A DNA stretch of 64,000 nt from assembly GCA_015486075.1 (NCBI GenBank), contig WFSG01000036.1, positions 31,348 to 95,347 of the forward strand, given 5' to 3'. This DNA is from Deltaproteobacteria bacterium (GTDB taxonomy: Bacteria > Desulfobacterota > Desulfomonilia > UBA1062). Every line of letters starts with the position of its first letter. Position 1 is the stretch's first letter. Below the pieces are notes generated by a model. That model searched no databases, was not told where the DNA came from, and worked only from the letters and a program-made list of their open reading frames with translations. A program made the position numbers and the translations under genes. Below are positions 20,307 to 31,313 of this stretch, piece after piece.

Positions 20307-22943
20307 ATGATAGATAAAGATTACAGTCCTGAGAACATAGAACAGAAATGGTATGACTTCTGGCTAGGAAGAGGCCTTTTTAAAGCAGATGAATATGATG
20401 ACACAAAACCTTGTTTTAGCATTGTAATTCCTCCGCCGAACATTACGGGTGTATTGCACATGGGTCATGCCTTGAACAACACGTTGCAGGATATACTGGT
20501 TCGATACAAGAGGATGGATGGCTACAATACTCTCTGGATGCCAGGCACTGACCACGCTGGTATAGCAACACAAAACGTGGTTGAGAGGTATCTGGCTTCA
20601 AAGGGTATATCCAGGCACGATATAGGGCGCGAGAAATTCATAGAAGAAGTGTGGAAATGGAGGGAAAAGCACGGCAATCTCATAATAAACCAGCTGAAGA
20701 GACTCGGCACATCATGCGACTGGAGCAGGACAAGGTTTACAATGGACGAGGGCCTCTCAAGGGCGGTAAGGAAGGTCTTCGTATCCCTTTACACTGAGGG
20801 CCTTATATATAGGAGCAATTACATTGTGAACTGGTGCCCTAGATGTCATAGTGCACTTTCAGACCTCGAGGTGGAGCACGAGGAAGAGGACGGTTTTCTC
20901 TGGCATATCCGCTATCCTTTTGCCGATGGGTCAGGGGGCATGGTGGTGGCAACCACCAGGCCAGAGACAATGCTTGGGGACACGGCAGTGGCTGTTAACC
21001 CCTCTGATCGCAGGTACAGATCATACGTGGGAAAAGAGGTTATCCTTCCTATCATTGGTAGACGCATACCCATTGTGTCTGATCCAGTGGTCTCTGTAGA
21101 TTTCGGGACAGGTGCAGTTAAGGTAACACCTGCGCATGATCTTGATGACTTTGAACTGGGCATGAGGCATGGGCTTGAAAGCATTATCATAATGGATGAA
21201 GATGGCATAATGAACTCAAATGCCGGCCCTTACAAAGGCATGGACAGGTACGAGTGCAGGGAGCAACTGGAGAAAGACCTGGGTAAGGATGGTTTTCTCG
21301 TGGACAAGACACCTTACAGGGTACCAATAGGTAAGTGTTACAGGTGCAAAACCGTGGTTGAACCATACCTTTCTAAACAGTGGTTTGTTAAGGCGAGACC
21401 ACTTGCGGAAAAAGCCATACAGGCCGTTGAAGAGGGATCAACACGCATACTACCAGAACATTGGAAGAAGACCTATTTTGAGTGGATGAACAACATACGT
21501 GATTGGTGCATATCAAGGCAAATATGGTGGGGGCACAGGATACCTGCATGGTTCTGTAGAGATTGTGGAGAGATTACGGTCTCCGAGGATACACCTGAGA
21601 GATGTGAGCATTGCTCGTCAACGAACATATACCAGGACTCCGATGTTCTGGATACCTGGTTTTCTTCTGCACTGTGGCCCTTCTCCACCATGGGCTGGCC
21701 TGATGATACACCACTTTTAAAGAAGTTCTACCCTACAGATGTACTTGTAACAGGTTTTGACATCCTTTTCTTCTGGGTTGCCAGGATGATGATGATGGGC
21801 TTAAGGTTCATGGGGGATGTACCATTCAGAGACGTCTACCTCCATGCCCTGGTCCGTGATGATAAGGGCCAGAAGATGAGCAAATCCAAGGGCAACATAG
21901 TGGATCCCATACTGGAAATGGACAGGTACGGAGCTGATGCGTTCAGGTTTGCCCTGGCCGCGTTTGCTGCGATGGGCAGGGATGTCAAGATAAGTGACAA
22001 GAGGGTCCAGGGATACAGGTTTTTCGTAAACAAGATATGGAATGCAGGTAGGTATGTGCTTGCAAACCTGGAAGGTTTTGACCCTGACAAGGTGGACAAA
22101 GACTCACTCAAATTCAGCTATGCAGACAAGTGGATACTTAGTGAGATGAACCGTGCTATAGTGGATGCAAGAGATGCACTAGATAACTACCGGTTCAACG
22201 AGTTTGCAGAGAGGCTTTATCATTTCACCTGGCACGCGTTCTGTGACTGGTATATAGAGTTCTCAAAACCACAGCTGCAAGGTAATCGGCCTGATACCAC
22301 GAGATGGGTATTACACCGAGTGCTTAAGACCTGCCTAGAGCTGTTGCACCCCGTGATTCCTTTTGTAACAGAGGAGATATGGCAGCAGCTACCCGGTAAA
22401 GAAGTGGAGTCCATAGTTGTTGCAAAGTATCCGGTGAAAGATGACAGCCTTGAGTTTTCATCCGAGGCCGATGAAATGGACAAGGTGATAGATATGATAT
22501 CAGCCATAAGGACAATACGGGGGGAGACAGGAATATCACCTTCCGAGCGGATTGACATAGTAATTAAGGGATCATCTGACGAGATAAGGCGTATCGTTGA
22601 TTCATCAATGTCTTACATAAAGGACCTAGCAAGGATCAGGGACATAGCATGGATAACAGATGACAAAGAAAGACCGGCTAAGTCGGCTTTTGCAGTAACC
22701 AGCGATGCCGAGATATTTGTACCCCTTGAAGGTATCATAGACACTTTAAAAGAACTCGATAGGCTGGATAAGCAAATAAAGAGATTAACAAAAGAACTGG
22801 AGATAAAGGAGAAAAAGCTTTCCAATAGGGGTTTTCTCGAGAAGGCAAATAAGGAGGTCGTGGAAGAGCAGAGGCGTTTAAGGAAAGACCTGGTATTTAG
22901 ACTGAAGAGACTAAAAAAGGCAAAGGACCTTATGCAGGGGTGA
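20307..22943 (+). CDS. valS: Valyl-tRNA synthetase
   Basis: PPPNITGVLHMGHAL, KMSKSKGN, C-terminal coiled coil; start taken at MIDKDYSPENIEQKWYDFW. Confidence 0.97.
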   Translation: MIDKDYSPENIEQKWYDFWLGRGLFKADEYDDTKPCFSIVIPPPNITGVLHMGHALNNTLQDILVRYKRMDGYNTLWMPGTDHAGIATQNVVERYLASKGISRHDIGREKFIEEVWKWREKHGNLIINQLKRLGTSCDWSRTRFTMDEGLSRAVRKVFVSLYTEGLIYRSNYIVNWCPRCHSALSDLEVEHEEEDGFLWHIRYPFADGSGGMVVATTRPETMLGDTAVAVNPSDRRYRSYVGKEVILPIIGRRIPIVSDPVVSVDFGTGAVKVTPAHDLDDFELGMRHGLESIIIMDEDGIMNSNAGPYKGMDRYECREQLEKDLGKDGFLVDKTPYRVPIGKCYRCKTVVEPYLSKQWFVKARPLAEKAIQAVEEGSTRILPEHWKKTYFEWMNNIRDWCISRQIWWGHRIPAWFCRDCGEITVSEDTPERCEHCSSTNIYQDSDVLDTWFSSALWPFSTMGWPDDTPLLKKFYPTDVLVTGFDILFFWVARMMMMGLRFMGDVPFRDVYLHALVRDDKGQKMSKSKGNIVDPILEMDRYGADAFRFALAAFAAMGRDVKISDKRVQGYRFFVNKIWNAGRYVLANLEGFDPDKVDKDSLKFSYADKWILSEMNRAIVDARDALDNYRFNEFAERLYHFTWHAFCDWYIEFSKPQLQGNRPDTTRWVLHRVLKTCLELLHPVIPFVTEEIWQQLPGKEVESIVVAKYPVKDDSLEFSSEADEMDKVIDMISAIRTIRGETGISPSERIDIVIKGSSDEIRRIVDSSMSYIKDLARIRDIAWITDDKERPAKSAFAVTSDAEIFVPLEGIIDTLKELDRLDKQIKRLTKELEIKEKKLSNRGFLEKANKEVVEEQRRLRKDLVFRLKRLKKAKDLMQG

Positions 22944-23635
22944 GGCTTATAAAAGACGTGGTGGAACTCAAGGTTGTGGATTCCACCAATAGCTATGCTC
23001 TTGAGAGAGCTGAAGAAGGTTTGCTTGTCATAGCCCATATGCAGACGGCAGGTCGGGGAAGGAGGGGAAGGGGGTGGTTCTCTCCAGCAGGCCTAAACCT
23101 TTACATGACCCTGACAATAAAAGGGCAGGACGTAAGGTACCCGATAGTAGCTGGGATGGCAGTTTATGATGCAGTGAGAAGCCTTGTGGAGTCCGACCAT
23201 GATGTAAGGATAAAATGGCCGAATGATATTCTTATAGATAACATGAAGGTCTCAGGCATCCTGTGCGAGGCAAGGGGAGGGATAACAGCCATAGGCGTGG
23301 GTATTAACGTAAACCAGGATTCATGGCCCATGGAGCTTGAAAACCAGGCTATATCCCTTGCTCAGGTCTCTGGTCATGTACTAGACGTATCTGATGTTAT
23401 CGACAAAACCGTATCCATGATGGAGAAGTGGTTTGATATTTACATGCGTGATGGTTTTGAACTAGTTCGCAGCCTATTTATGACATATTCCAGGCTCAGG
23501 GATACATGGGTAACGATTCATGATGATACAAGGGCAAGATTGATAGATCTGGACATGAACGGCCGCCTTGTCGTGGATATAGCCGGAAGGATTGAGTGTA
23601 TCTCCAACCCAGATGCCATCGTCGAGGTATCGTAA
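22940..23635 (+). CDS. birA: Biotin-[acetyl-CoA-carboxylase] ligase
   Basis: VDSTNSYA, QTAGRGRRGRGWFSPAGLNLYMT, KWPNDIL, GVGINVNQ; GTG start overlapping the valS stop. Confidence 0.93.
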   Translation: MRLIKDVVELKVVDSTNSYALERAEEGLLVIAHMQTAGRGRRGRGWFSPAGLNLYMTLTIKGQDVRYPIVAGMAVYDAVRSLVESDHDVRIKWPNDILIDNMKVSGILCEARGGITAIGVGINVNQDSWPMELENQAISLAQVSGHVLDVSDVIDKTVSMMEKWFDIYMRDGFELVRSLFMTYSRLRDTWVTIHDDTRARLIDLDMNGRLVVDIAGRIECISNPDAIVEVS

Positions 23636-23684
23636 GACGCGACGCCTTTGAAATACTTGTCACTTGGTCTAATTGGGCGAGACC

Positions 23685-24950
23685 TTAATTGATTTTACCA
23701 AGTGCGTCGCTTGAGGGTAGTGATATAGCCTCCAGCAAGGGAATGACTTTCTTCGTGTATATCGAATCCAGGTTGTACTCCTTTATTACCCTTCTGAACA
23801 TGCCTGAAGACCTTGACGAGGAAACCATGTCGATGATCTTGTCAGCTATCTCTTCAGGTGTTTCATCCAGGTCAAACAGGCACACGTTGCCATCTGATAT
23901 CTCTGTGAAGGGAGGTATTCGTGAGCATATAATGGGTAACTTTAAGAGTCCAGCTTCAAGAAGTGGCAGGCCGTAGCCTTCCTGGGAACTGGGCATAAAT
24001 AAGACATCCGAGATGAGATACAAGTCGCGTACCGTGTTCCTGTGAAGTGCCTGCCTGGTCCTATCCCCAAGGGTATGCTCGGACAGGAAGATCACCCTCT
24101 TGTTCACACCCATGTATGCGCAAAACTCTTTCAATCTCTTGTAATACGTTATGGACTCACTTTCGTGCGGGTCATAGGCACCTGTTAGCAGTAGTATGGT
24201 ATCTACTTTTTTTTCAAGTAGTGCCTTTGTTACCATGACGGATAGCTCTATGTTCTTTCTGGGGTGCAACCTGGCTGGTTGTACCATGACCAGATCGGCC
24301 TTGTAGAGGCTGAGCCTTATGTCTTCTAGTAACCTGATTGTGGATGGATTTAGGTCAAGAAAGTATTCAGGGTCTATTCCGTTTGGTATTACGTGCATGT
24401 TTTCTTCCGAGCCATACAGCTTGGCAAAGTCTCTTTTTCTCGACTCTGATATGCACACGTAGTGTATATTCTCGTTCTTATGTCTCAATATCTGCCATGG
24501 TAGCTTGTCCAGGTCGTGATAGTCATTGTAGAAATAAGGGGAGTCATGGTTCCAGCTTACCACGTTGATCAATCCCTTGTTTGCTATTGAATGAAGGGCA
24601 TAGGTGAAGGGAAGGTTATAAGGCATTGTTAGCACGTTATGTGCTATGAGTATGTCGAATGACTTTGTAGACGAGGCAAGAAACCTTTCAACCAATTGTA
24701 CGATAGGCTCCATGGCCCCTGTGTCATTGGTTTTTGCCATCTCACTGTGTAGAGAAGCAATCTCATCTCCAGAAGAGCTCAACAATGGATGAATCTCGAT
24801 ATCAACGTCGGTTGATACACCCCCGCCTCTTCCTGCTATAATCTTTACCCTGTGGCCGTACTTCTTCAGCATGCGTGCCTGCTGCAGCACGACCACTTCA
24901 ACCCCTCCCACAACAGGAGGGCAAGAATAATGGCAAATGGCTATGTTCAT
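23685..24950 (-). CDS. Glycosyltransferase family 4 (GT-B)
   Basis: N-terminal GGVEVVVLQQARML; PSSQEGYGLPLLEAGLLKLPIICS. Confidence 0.88.
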   Translation of the reverse strand: MNIAICHYSCPPVVGGVEVVVLQQARMLKKYGHRVKIIAGRGGGVSTDVDIEIHPLLSSSGDEIASLHSEMAKTNDTGAMEPIVQLVERFLASSTKSFDILIAHNVLTMPYNLPFTYALHSIANKGLINVVSWNHDSPYFYNDYHDLDKLPWQILRHKNENIHYVCISESRKRDFAKLYGSEENMHVIPNGIDPEYFLDLNPSTIRLLEDIRLSLYKADLVMVQPARLHPRKNIELSVMVTKALLEKKVDTILLLTGAYDPHESESITYYKRLKEFCAYMGVNKRVIFLSEHTLGDRTRQALHRNTVRDLYLISDVLFMPSSQEGYGLPLLEAGLLKLPIICSRIPPFTEISDGNVCLFDLDETPEEIADKIIDMVSSSRSSGMFRRVIKEYNLDSIYTKKVIPLLEAISLPSSDALGKIN

Positions 24951-24970
24951 AATTTGCCCATTTTATGCAG

Positions 24971-26239
24971 TCACCGTGAAAACGTTTCTATAAGGTAAAG
25001 AAGCTTTTTTTCGGCGACCTCGTATGAGAAGTATTTCTTCCCAAGCATGTAATTAAAACTTGTTATCTCCTTTAGCTTGTCATTGTCACAAAGTAGTTCC
25101 TTTACTTCCTTTATAACCCTTTTTGTGACTATGTCATCCATCACAATAGCCTTGAAACCTTTTGGCTCTATGTCTGTGGCATATATGGAATACCTGTTAA
25201 CCACTATGGGTTTCTGGTAATATATTGCTTCAAGAAAGGCATTTCCAAATCCCTCGTACGTGGATGGATAGGTGATTAAATCTGCGCAACGATAAGCATC
25301 TGCAAGCGTGTACAATTTCTGTCCGGCCTCGTTTAAACCCCTTTTGGTTGACACGATGGGCTCGATGTCAACCAGCTTTACGTTATTCCTTGCAGCGTAC
25401 TGCATGATCTTCGAAACGTACTCGTCCCCCTCGTCTCCAGAGGCATGCGAGAGAATCAATGTTGGATTCTTCAGCCCCAGGCTGCTCACTATTTCTATGG
25501 CCTTGTCTATACCCTTCCGGGCAACTATGCGCGTGGGTTGGAGAACAAAGAGGTCATCATCGTCTAGTGTTGCCTCTTTTCTAAGGTCTCGCGCGTAGTC
25601 ATCTGCCTCTTCAGGGGGGTTCGCAAAGTCGTAAACATTTGGTATAAGGGTGTTTGTCAGGCCTCTTCTGTAACTTAGCTCTGCGGAGCTAACAGAGTTT
25701 ATCACTACGTGCCTAATGGTTGGGAGGTCTGGGGGAAAGGCCATTAGGAGATAGTCCTTAACGGAGTTGACTAGAAAGCGCTTTCTCTCCCAGGAGAAAT
25801 CATGATGGTGGGCAATGGCAGGTATTCCTGTTTCTGCTATAAACTCGGTCATAGCCATACCTAGCGGAATGTTCATTGGGATTGCCAGTATGTTCTCGGG
25901 TATGAGCAGGTCTATATCGAACTGTTTTACAAACTCGTATATCCTTGTCTTCATGTAGGATGCAGCCTTGTGGATGTTATCGGTTATATCCCTAGGGCGT
26001 TTTGTCTTGCCGAAGGCCTCGGCCTGTATCTTCATTATCTCGGGGTGCTTAAAATGGAATTCCTCTACAAGGACAGATTTCTCTGGTTGCCTGTCAAGTT
26101 CGCCTGCCATGTAGAAACAGTTAAAACCGTTTCTCTCAAGACAGTGGGCCCATTTCTCAGTCTCGAGGGAGACTCCGTCAGTACCTGCCAGTCTTGTGCT
26201 TATGAAACCAATGTTTTTCACCCCTGGCATGGCAACCAT
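24971..26239 (-). CDS. Glycosyltransferase family 4 (GT-B)
   Basis: GTDGVSLETEKWAHCLERNG; TYPSTYEGFGNAFLEAIYYQKPIVVNRY. Confidence 0.87.
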   Translation of the reverse strand: MVAMPGVKNIGFISTRLAGTDGVSLETEKWAHCLERNGFNCFYMAGELDRQPEKSVLVEEFHFKHPEIMKIQAEAFGKTKRPRDITDNIHKAASYMKTRIYEFVKQFDIDLLIPENILAIPMNIPLGMAMTEFIAETGIPAIAHHHDFSWERKRFLVNSVKDYLLMAFPPDLPTIRHVVINSVSSAELSYRRGLTNTLIPNVYDFANPPEEADDYARDLRKEATLDDDDLFVLQPTRIVARKGIDKAIEIVSSLGLKNPTLILSHASGDEGDEYVSKIMQYAARNNVKLVDIEPIVSTKRGLNEAGQKLYTLADAYRCADLITYPSTYEGFGNAFLEAIYYQKPIVVNRYSIYATDIEPKGFKAIVMDDIVTKRVIKEVKELLCDNDKLKEITSFNYMLGKKYFSYEVAEKKLLYLIETFSR

Positions 26240-26453
26240 AGTGCCTCCGTTAAATGCAGTGCTTAATATAATATATCAATAGGGATGATTTTACAATAGA
26301 TCAATGGTTAGGTGATGGATGCAAGACCTTCATAACATGGATCAGGATACCTATAAACATAGACTCCGCACTATTGCAGACTTTAAGCCTGCAATATGTA
26401 TAGGAAAACACAGATGGCAAGGACTTGTATGGATCGGGGAGTATGGTTCTCCT

Positions 26454-26666
26454 CTACTTTGCCTTTTTAGCGGTGTTTATCCCAAGGAGTTCGTTAAGAG
26501 GACAGTAACCTGACAAGACACTCGGCATAAGTGCTCCTGCTACAACAAGGAGAACACCCCCGAACATGCCCTTTAGCAGGCGCACACCTTTTATGTAAGC
26601 CAAGATTATAATTGTTGATATAATGGCCCTTGCAAGCCTATCAAGAGCACCAACGTTCTCTTCCAT
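26454..26666 (-). CDS. DUF2892 family membrane protein
   Basis: 70 aa; MEENVGALDRLARAIIS...GYCPLNELLGI typical of YgaP-like TM domains. Confidence 0.85.
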   Translation of the reverse strand: MEENVGALDRLARAIISTIIILAYIKGVRLLKGMFGGVLLVVAGALMPSVLSGYCPLNELLGINTAKKAK

Positions 26667-26913
26667 GACCGTTCCTCCTGTGGTAATTGCGGGTTATACT
26701 CAAATTGTTTAATTATTAATAAACTTAAGGTTTTGTCAACGGTATAATATGAATGAGTAGTATGCTGTTACGTGTGTACCAAGACATACGGTAGAATGTT
26801 TTCTGTGTGTATGATTATTCACATTCTGAGACTTTATGTACTTGAAAGAAATACCTTAATGGTTTATTATAAAAAGGTTAAAGTTTAAATAAACTGTTAA
26901 AGGAGCTTTTTTT

Positions 26914-27963
26914 ATGAAGACACGCATTACTGAAATTCTTGGCATAGAACATCCAATACTTCTCTCTGGCATGAGTTGGGTGAGCGTGCCCAAGCTGGTG
27001 GCAGCTGTTTCCAATGCGGGCGGGCTTGGCATACTGGCAACGGGACCGCTGAGCACGGATGAGACACGTAAGGCCGTGCATGAGATAAGGGAGCTAACGG
27101 ACAAGCCCTTTGGAGCAAATGCATCCCTGCTTTTTCCTGGCGCTAGAGAGAATGCAATGGTATTGCTCGAGGAAAGGGTTCCAGTGATAAATTTTGCTCT
27201 AGGTAAGGGAGACTGGATAGTAAAGGAGGCACACAAGTACGGTGGCAAGGTACTGGCGACCGTGGTAAATCACAGGCATGCAAGAAGGGCCCAGGATTAT
27301 GGTACGGATGGTCTTATAGTAACCGGTCACGAGGCAGCGGCCCATGGTGGGGACGCAACGTCACTAGTGCTTGTTCCGAGCATAGTATCATCGGTTGAGA
27401 TACCAGTGGTCGCCGCTGGTGGTTTTGCGGATGGCAGAGGCTTGGCTGCGGCTCTAGCACTTGGTGCAGATGGAATAGCCATGGGTACACGTTTTGCTAA
27501 CACCAAGGAAAGCCCCTTACACGAGAATTACAAAAGGCTTACACTTGAGAAGCAGGTGTACGATACCATATATTCAACGCGTTTTGATGGGCTCGGTTGT
27601 AGGATAATGGATACTGAAGGTGCAAGGAAGGCAGTAAGTATGGGTCTAAACCTGAGAAAGATGGTAGAGGCCCTCTTTAATTCAAAGGAGATTGCGGCCC
27701 AACTGAAATTACCTTATCTGAAGCTCTTCGTGGGAGTGCTTGCATCCGGGTTGAAGAATGCCATTCAGCTTGCTTACATGGCGAATGCATTCAAGGCTAT
27801 AAGGAGTGCAACCGAAGACGGTGATGTGAAAAAAGGTGTGATTACCCTGGGACAGACCATTGGCCTGATAGATGATCTGCCAAGTGTATCCGAGCTAGTA
27901 GAGAGAACAGTGAAAGAGGCAGAGGAAAGCCTGAAGGTTGCATATTCAAAGGCAAATTCCTAG
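26914..27963 (+). CDS. Nitronate monooxygenase / FabK-like flavoprotein
   Basis: ITEILGIEHPILLSGMSWVS, GHEAAAHGG, VVAAGGFADGRGLAAALALGADGIAMGTRF. Confidence 0.88.
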   Translation: MKTRITEILGIEHPILLSGMSWVSVPKLVAAVSNAGGLGILATGPLSTDETRKAVHEIRELTDKPFGANASLLFPGARENAMVLLEERVPVINFALGKGDWIVKEAHKYGGKVLATVVNHRHARRAQDYGTDGLIVTGHEAAAHGGDATSLVLVPSIVSSVEIPVVAAGGFADGRGLAAALALGADGIAMGTRFANTKESPLHENYKRLTLEKQVYDTIYSTRFDGLGCRIMDTEGARKAVSMGLNLRKMVEALFNSKEIAAQLKLPYLKLFVGVLASGLKNAIQLAYMANAFKAIRSATEDGDVKKGVITLGQTIGLIDDLPSVSELVERTVKEAEESLKVAYSKANS

Positions 27964-27990
27964 ATAAAGTCTTCCGGCTGAGTTAAGGCA

Positions 27991-28028
27991 ACACAAGGGC
28001 AGGCCTTGTTTCAGGCCTGCCCTTGTGT
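27991..28028. terminator. Bidirectional terminator hairpin between the convergent NMO-like genes
   Basis: Perfect 16-bp stem ACACAAGGGCAGGCCT / AGGCCTGCCCTTGTGT with 6-nt loop. Confidence 0.75.
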
Positions 28029-28036
28029 ATACATGC

Positions 28037-29026
28037 CTAATTGAACAGTCTTATTGCCTTGTCCAGGTGTTTCTTGGCATCTTTGACCATGTTTTCAAGC
28101 AATTCCTTACAGGTGGTTATCTCGTGAACATGGCCTATGGATTGACCCACCATAAGTGGGGCATGGTCCACGTTTCCGGTCTCCCATGCCTCCTTTATCC
28201 TAGCACCTGATATAAGCGGGATTAGCTCATCGAATCCTCCGCCTCTTGCCTCTATTTTTTTAACTTCCTCTATGACCTTGTTTTTAAGGGCTCTCCCTTG
28301 TAAGCCAAGTGACTTGGCGAATATGGTTGTTTCAAATTCTTGCCTTCTTACCAGTTCTTGCTTTATTGCATCATGAACCTCGCATTCCTTTGTGGCTATA
28401 AACCTTGTTGCCATCATTACCCCTTGGGCACCTAATGTAAGTGCTGCTGCCATGGAGCGACCATCGGATATGCCGCCAACGGTTACAACCGGAATGTCGA
28501 CGGAATCCACAATCCTAGGTGTGAGTACCATTGTGCTTACATCGTCATCAAGGGGATGCCCGCCTTCCTCGAACCCGGCTGCATAGATGCCGTCGTAGCC
28601 TACACTCTGCGCGTGTACTGCATGCTTTACAGAACCTACCTTGTGGAAGAGCTTTACCCCTGCCTTCTTGAGCATATCTATTGCATCCATGCCTATACCC
28701 TTATCCAGGGGAGCGCCTGACACCTCTATGCCAGCCACCTGTTCTTCAGCACATACCCTTGCATACATCTTGTGATGCTCAGGCGTGATATGAACAGATG
28801 GCAATATAGTTATACCCACCATGAAAGGCTTGTCGGTGAGCTTTCTTACCTCTTGTATTGCAGTCCTGAAGTCCTGCTCGTTGTCATAATTACCAGCCGT
28901 TAGATTACCCATCCCGCCTGCTTCTGAGATTGCAGCGCAGAGCCTTGGTTTTGATAGCCACATCATTGCCCCGCATATTATAGGGTATTTAATGCCAAAC
29001 ATCTCGGTAATTGCAGTTTTTATCAT
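28037..29026 (-). CDS. Nitronate monooxygenase / FabK-like flavoprotein (second paralog)
   Basis: Start taken at MIKTAITEMFGIKYPIICGAMMWLS; GFEEGGHPLDD, VVTVGGISDGRSMAAALTLGAQGVMMATRF. Confidence 0.88.
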   Translation of the reverse strand: MIKTAITEMFGIKYPIICGAMMWLSKPRLCAAISEAGGMGNLTAGNYDNEQDFRTAIQEVRKLTDKPFMVGITILPSVHITPEHHKMYARVCAEEQVAGIEVSGAPLDKGIGMDAIDMLKKAGVKLFHKVGSVKHAVHAQSVGYDGIYAAGFEEGGHPLDDDVSTMVLTPRIVDSVDIPVVTVGGISDGRSMAAALTLGAQGVMMATRFIATKECEVHDAIKQELVRRQEFETTIFAKSLGLQGRALKNKVIEEVKKIEARGGGFDELIPLISGARIKEAWETGNVDHAPLMVGQSIGHVHEITTCKELLENMVKDAKKHLDKAIRLFN

Positions 29027-29465
29027 ATGTATCCCCCTTAAGATTTTCATTAAGTTTAAAGTTAAGCTTAACCATAAGGATATATTGCTTCCATGCTTCG
29101 TGTCAAGGATAAAAAATACCATTCTATACTGGAACCGACCATGCCAAGGATGTTTGACTATGTATTCACGGTTAGAATGCCTACCCAATGACATGTATAT
29201 GTACTTATTTCAATCTGGTATGCAGAATAATCTTGGCAGAAGAGGTAAGGAACATGCCAAGGGGATTCAATTTGCAGACAGACTACTCTACATTGTAATG
29301 AAGAAGTGGAGTAAGATGTACCTGTGTGGACAGGTACAATCTTTACGCGCAAGTATGAGTGTTCAATGCAAATACGATAAGGAATGGCAAGGGCATGGTA
29401 GCCATAGATAGGTTTTTAGCCTGCGAGTTAGCTGTTGTGCCCGGAAGGCATAAGACCATGGTAAA

Positions 29466-31244
29466 TTATGCGCCGTATGCATTCTTTTCGGCCATGTTTT
29501 CTATTGCCTCGGTGTGAAGACGGACCCTTATTTCCCTAAATTCCTTTTCTCTCTTAATAAATGCATCAACTATGTCCGGGTCAAAATGGGAACCCCTTTC
29601 GCTTGTTATTATTTCTTTTGCCCTCTCGTGGCTGAAGGCCTCCTTGTATGTCCTTTTGGATGTAAGGGCATCGTACACATCGGCCAGCGCCACTATCCTG
29701 GCGGAAAGTGGTATTTCTTCCCCCTTTAATCCCTCAGGGTATCCCTTTCCATCCCACCTCTCGTGGTGGTAGTATGCTATTTCCTTGCCTAGGGTCAGGA
29801 AGGACTTACCCTTAATCTTTGTCTCTATTGCCCTTATTGCATCACCACCTAGCTTTGAGTGTTGCTTCACGATCTCGAATTCATCAGGGGTGAGTCTGCC
29901 TGGTTTTAGCAGTATGGAATCCGGTATTCCCACCTTGCCTATATCGTGCAAGATTGACGAGTTGTAAAGGTCGTCTATGTATTCCTTGGTTATGTAACCT
30001 TCGTATTTAGGGGTCTTTGCCAATTCCTCGGCTAGGATCTTAGAGTATTCCCTTATCCTTTCCAGGTGGGCACCTGTATCGCTGTCACGGTATTCGGCGA
30101 GTTTCGCTAGACCTAGGATGGTAGCTATTCTTGCATCCTGTACATTCTTGTTGGACTCAATAAGCGCATTCTCTAGTTTCCTACGTTCTGTTATGTCTCT
30201 CAGGACCATCTGTATGCCGATTATGCTCTTATCCTTCTGCACCAACTTTGTATTGCATTCCACTTCGATTACCTTGTCCCTTGTATTGACTATCCTGAAC
30301 TGGATATTCTTGATATCCTCTTTTTTCTGGAAAGACTTTCCAAATATTTCCATCTTGACCATCTTCCTGTCCAGTGGATGTATGACGTCGAGTAGAGATA
30401 AATGGTTACCATGGGTATCTGGCAGAAGTGTGGCCTCGTAAAACCTGGGGTTTGCCATGATTATCTTTCCGTTCATATCAGTCAGGATTACGATATCGAT
30501 GATGTTCTCGTATAGATCCTTGTATTTAAGTTCGGATTCACGAAGCTCCCTAGTCCTCTTTTCAACCTCGGCCTCGAGGTTGTGGGCATAGTAAGATAGC
30601 CTCTCTGCAAGGTTGTCCAACTCCATCCTCAAGTTAAACTGGGTTATCCTTCCTTTTGTCTCCTCGTAGCATTGAACTACGCTTATTACTATGAAGAAGA
30701 TAAAGAAAAACGAGTTGTTGAGGAACATCCTGATGTCATTGCCGCTGGCCGAGGAGAAAAGCAGTATGGGCACTGCGTATATGAGGTAGAGCAGGATACC
30801 TGATACAGTGGACTGCAGAGTACTCAGCGGTAGCATTGCCGCGAACGTGACAAGAACCATGATTATACCGACGTAATAGAAGGACGAATAACCACCCATT
30901 TTAAATACCATGAGTGATATTGTAGAACCTGAAATTATATATGCTATTATTGCAACTAGAAATGGATGGTCTTTTCCCACCCTAGAGAGATACAGGGCCA
31001 TCAGCAAGAGGAATGATGCAGAACAAGAAATTCTGTATATGAAAAATTCCTTTAGGTAGTGAGGCACTACTATATAATCAAGGGCGCTGAATAGAGGGAT
31101 TAGTATTATACCGATCCATAGTATTACAAATACCCTCTGGTACAGTAACTCCTTTGTCTCTTTATTAAAATCCTTCACATGTTCTGCAGGTATAGAATCC
31201 ATACAAATAGTAATATCGGAATGAGGCTTCAGGATGTTTAACAA
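29466..31244 (-). CDS. PAS domain HD-GYP phosphodiesterase-type signalling protein
   Basis: TM N-terminus, PAS, then HLERIREYSKILA, SSILHDIGKVGIPDSIL, YHHERWDGKGYPEGLKGEEIPLSARIVALADVYDAL. Confidence 0.95.
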   Translation of the reverse strand: MLNILKPHSDITICMDSIPAEHVKDFNKETKELLYQRVFVILWIGIILIPLFSALDYIVVPHYLKEFFIYRISCSASFLLLMALYLSRVGKDHPFLVAIIAYIISGSTISLMVFKMGGYSSFYYVGIIMVLVTFAAMLPLSTLQSTVSGILLYLIYAVPILLFSSASGNDIRMFLNNSFFFIFFIVISVVQCYEETKGRITQFNLRMELDNLAERLSYYAHNLEAEVEKRTRELRESELKYKDLYENIIDIVILTDMNGKIIMANPRFYEATLLPDTHGNHLSLLDVIHPLDRKMVKMEIFGKSFQKKEDIKNIQFRIVNTRDKVIEVECNTKLVQKDKSIIGIQMVLRDITERRKLENALIESNKNVQDARIATILGLAKLAEYRDSDTGAHLERIREYSKILAEELAKTPKYEGYITKEYIDDLYNSSILHDIGKVGIPDSILLKPGRLTPDEFEIVKQHSKLGGDAIRAIETKIKGKSFLTLGKEIAYYHHERWDGKGYPEGLKGEEIPLSARIVALADVYDALTSKRTYKEAFSHERAKEIITSERGSHFDPDIVDAFIKREKEFREIRVRLHTEAIENMAEKNAYGA

Positions 31245-31313
31245 TATTCTAAAACTTTAAAAATCTTTGGCTGCATGGAGTAATTTGGGCAGTATACAGA
31301 CCGTATTTATGAT

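Noticed and set aside
28037-29194. Upstream extension of the second NMO-like gene to 29194
   Set aside because: Homology starts at MIKTAITEMFGIKYPIICG (29026); the extra N-terminal residues are not family-like and cover the palindromic promoter region
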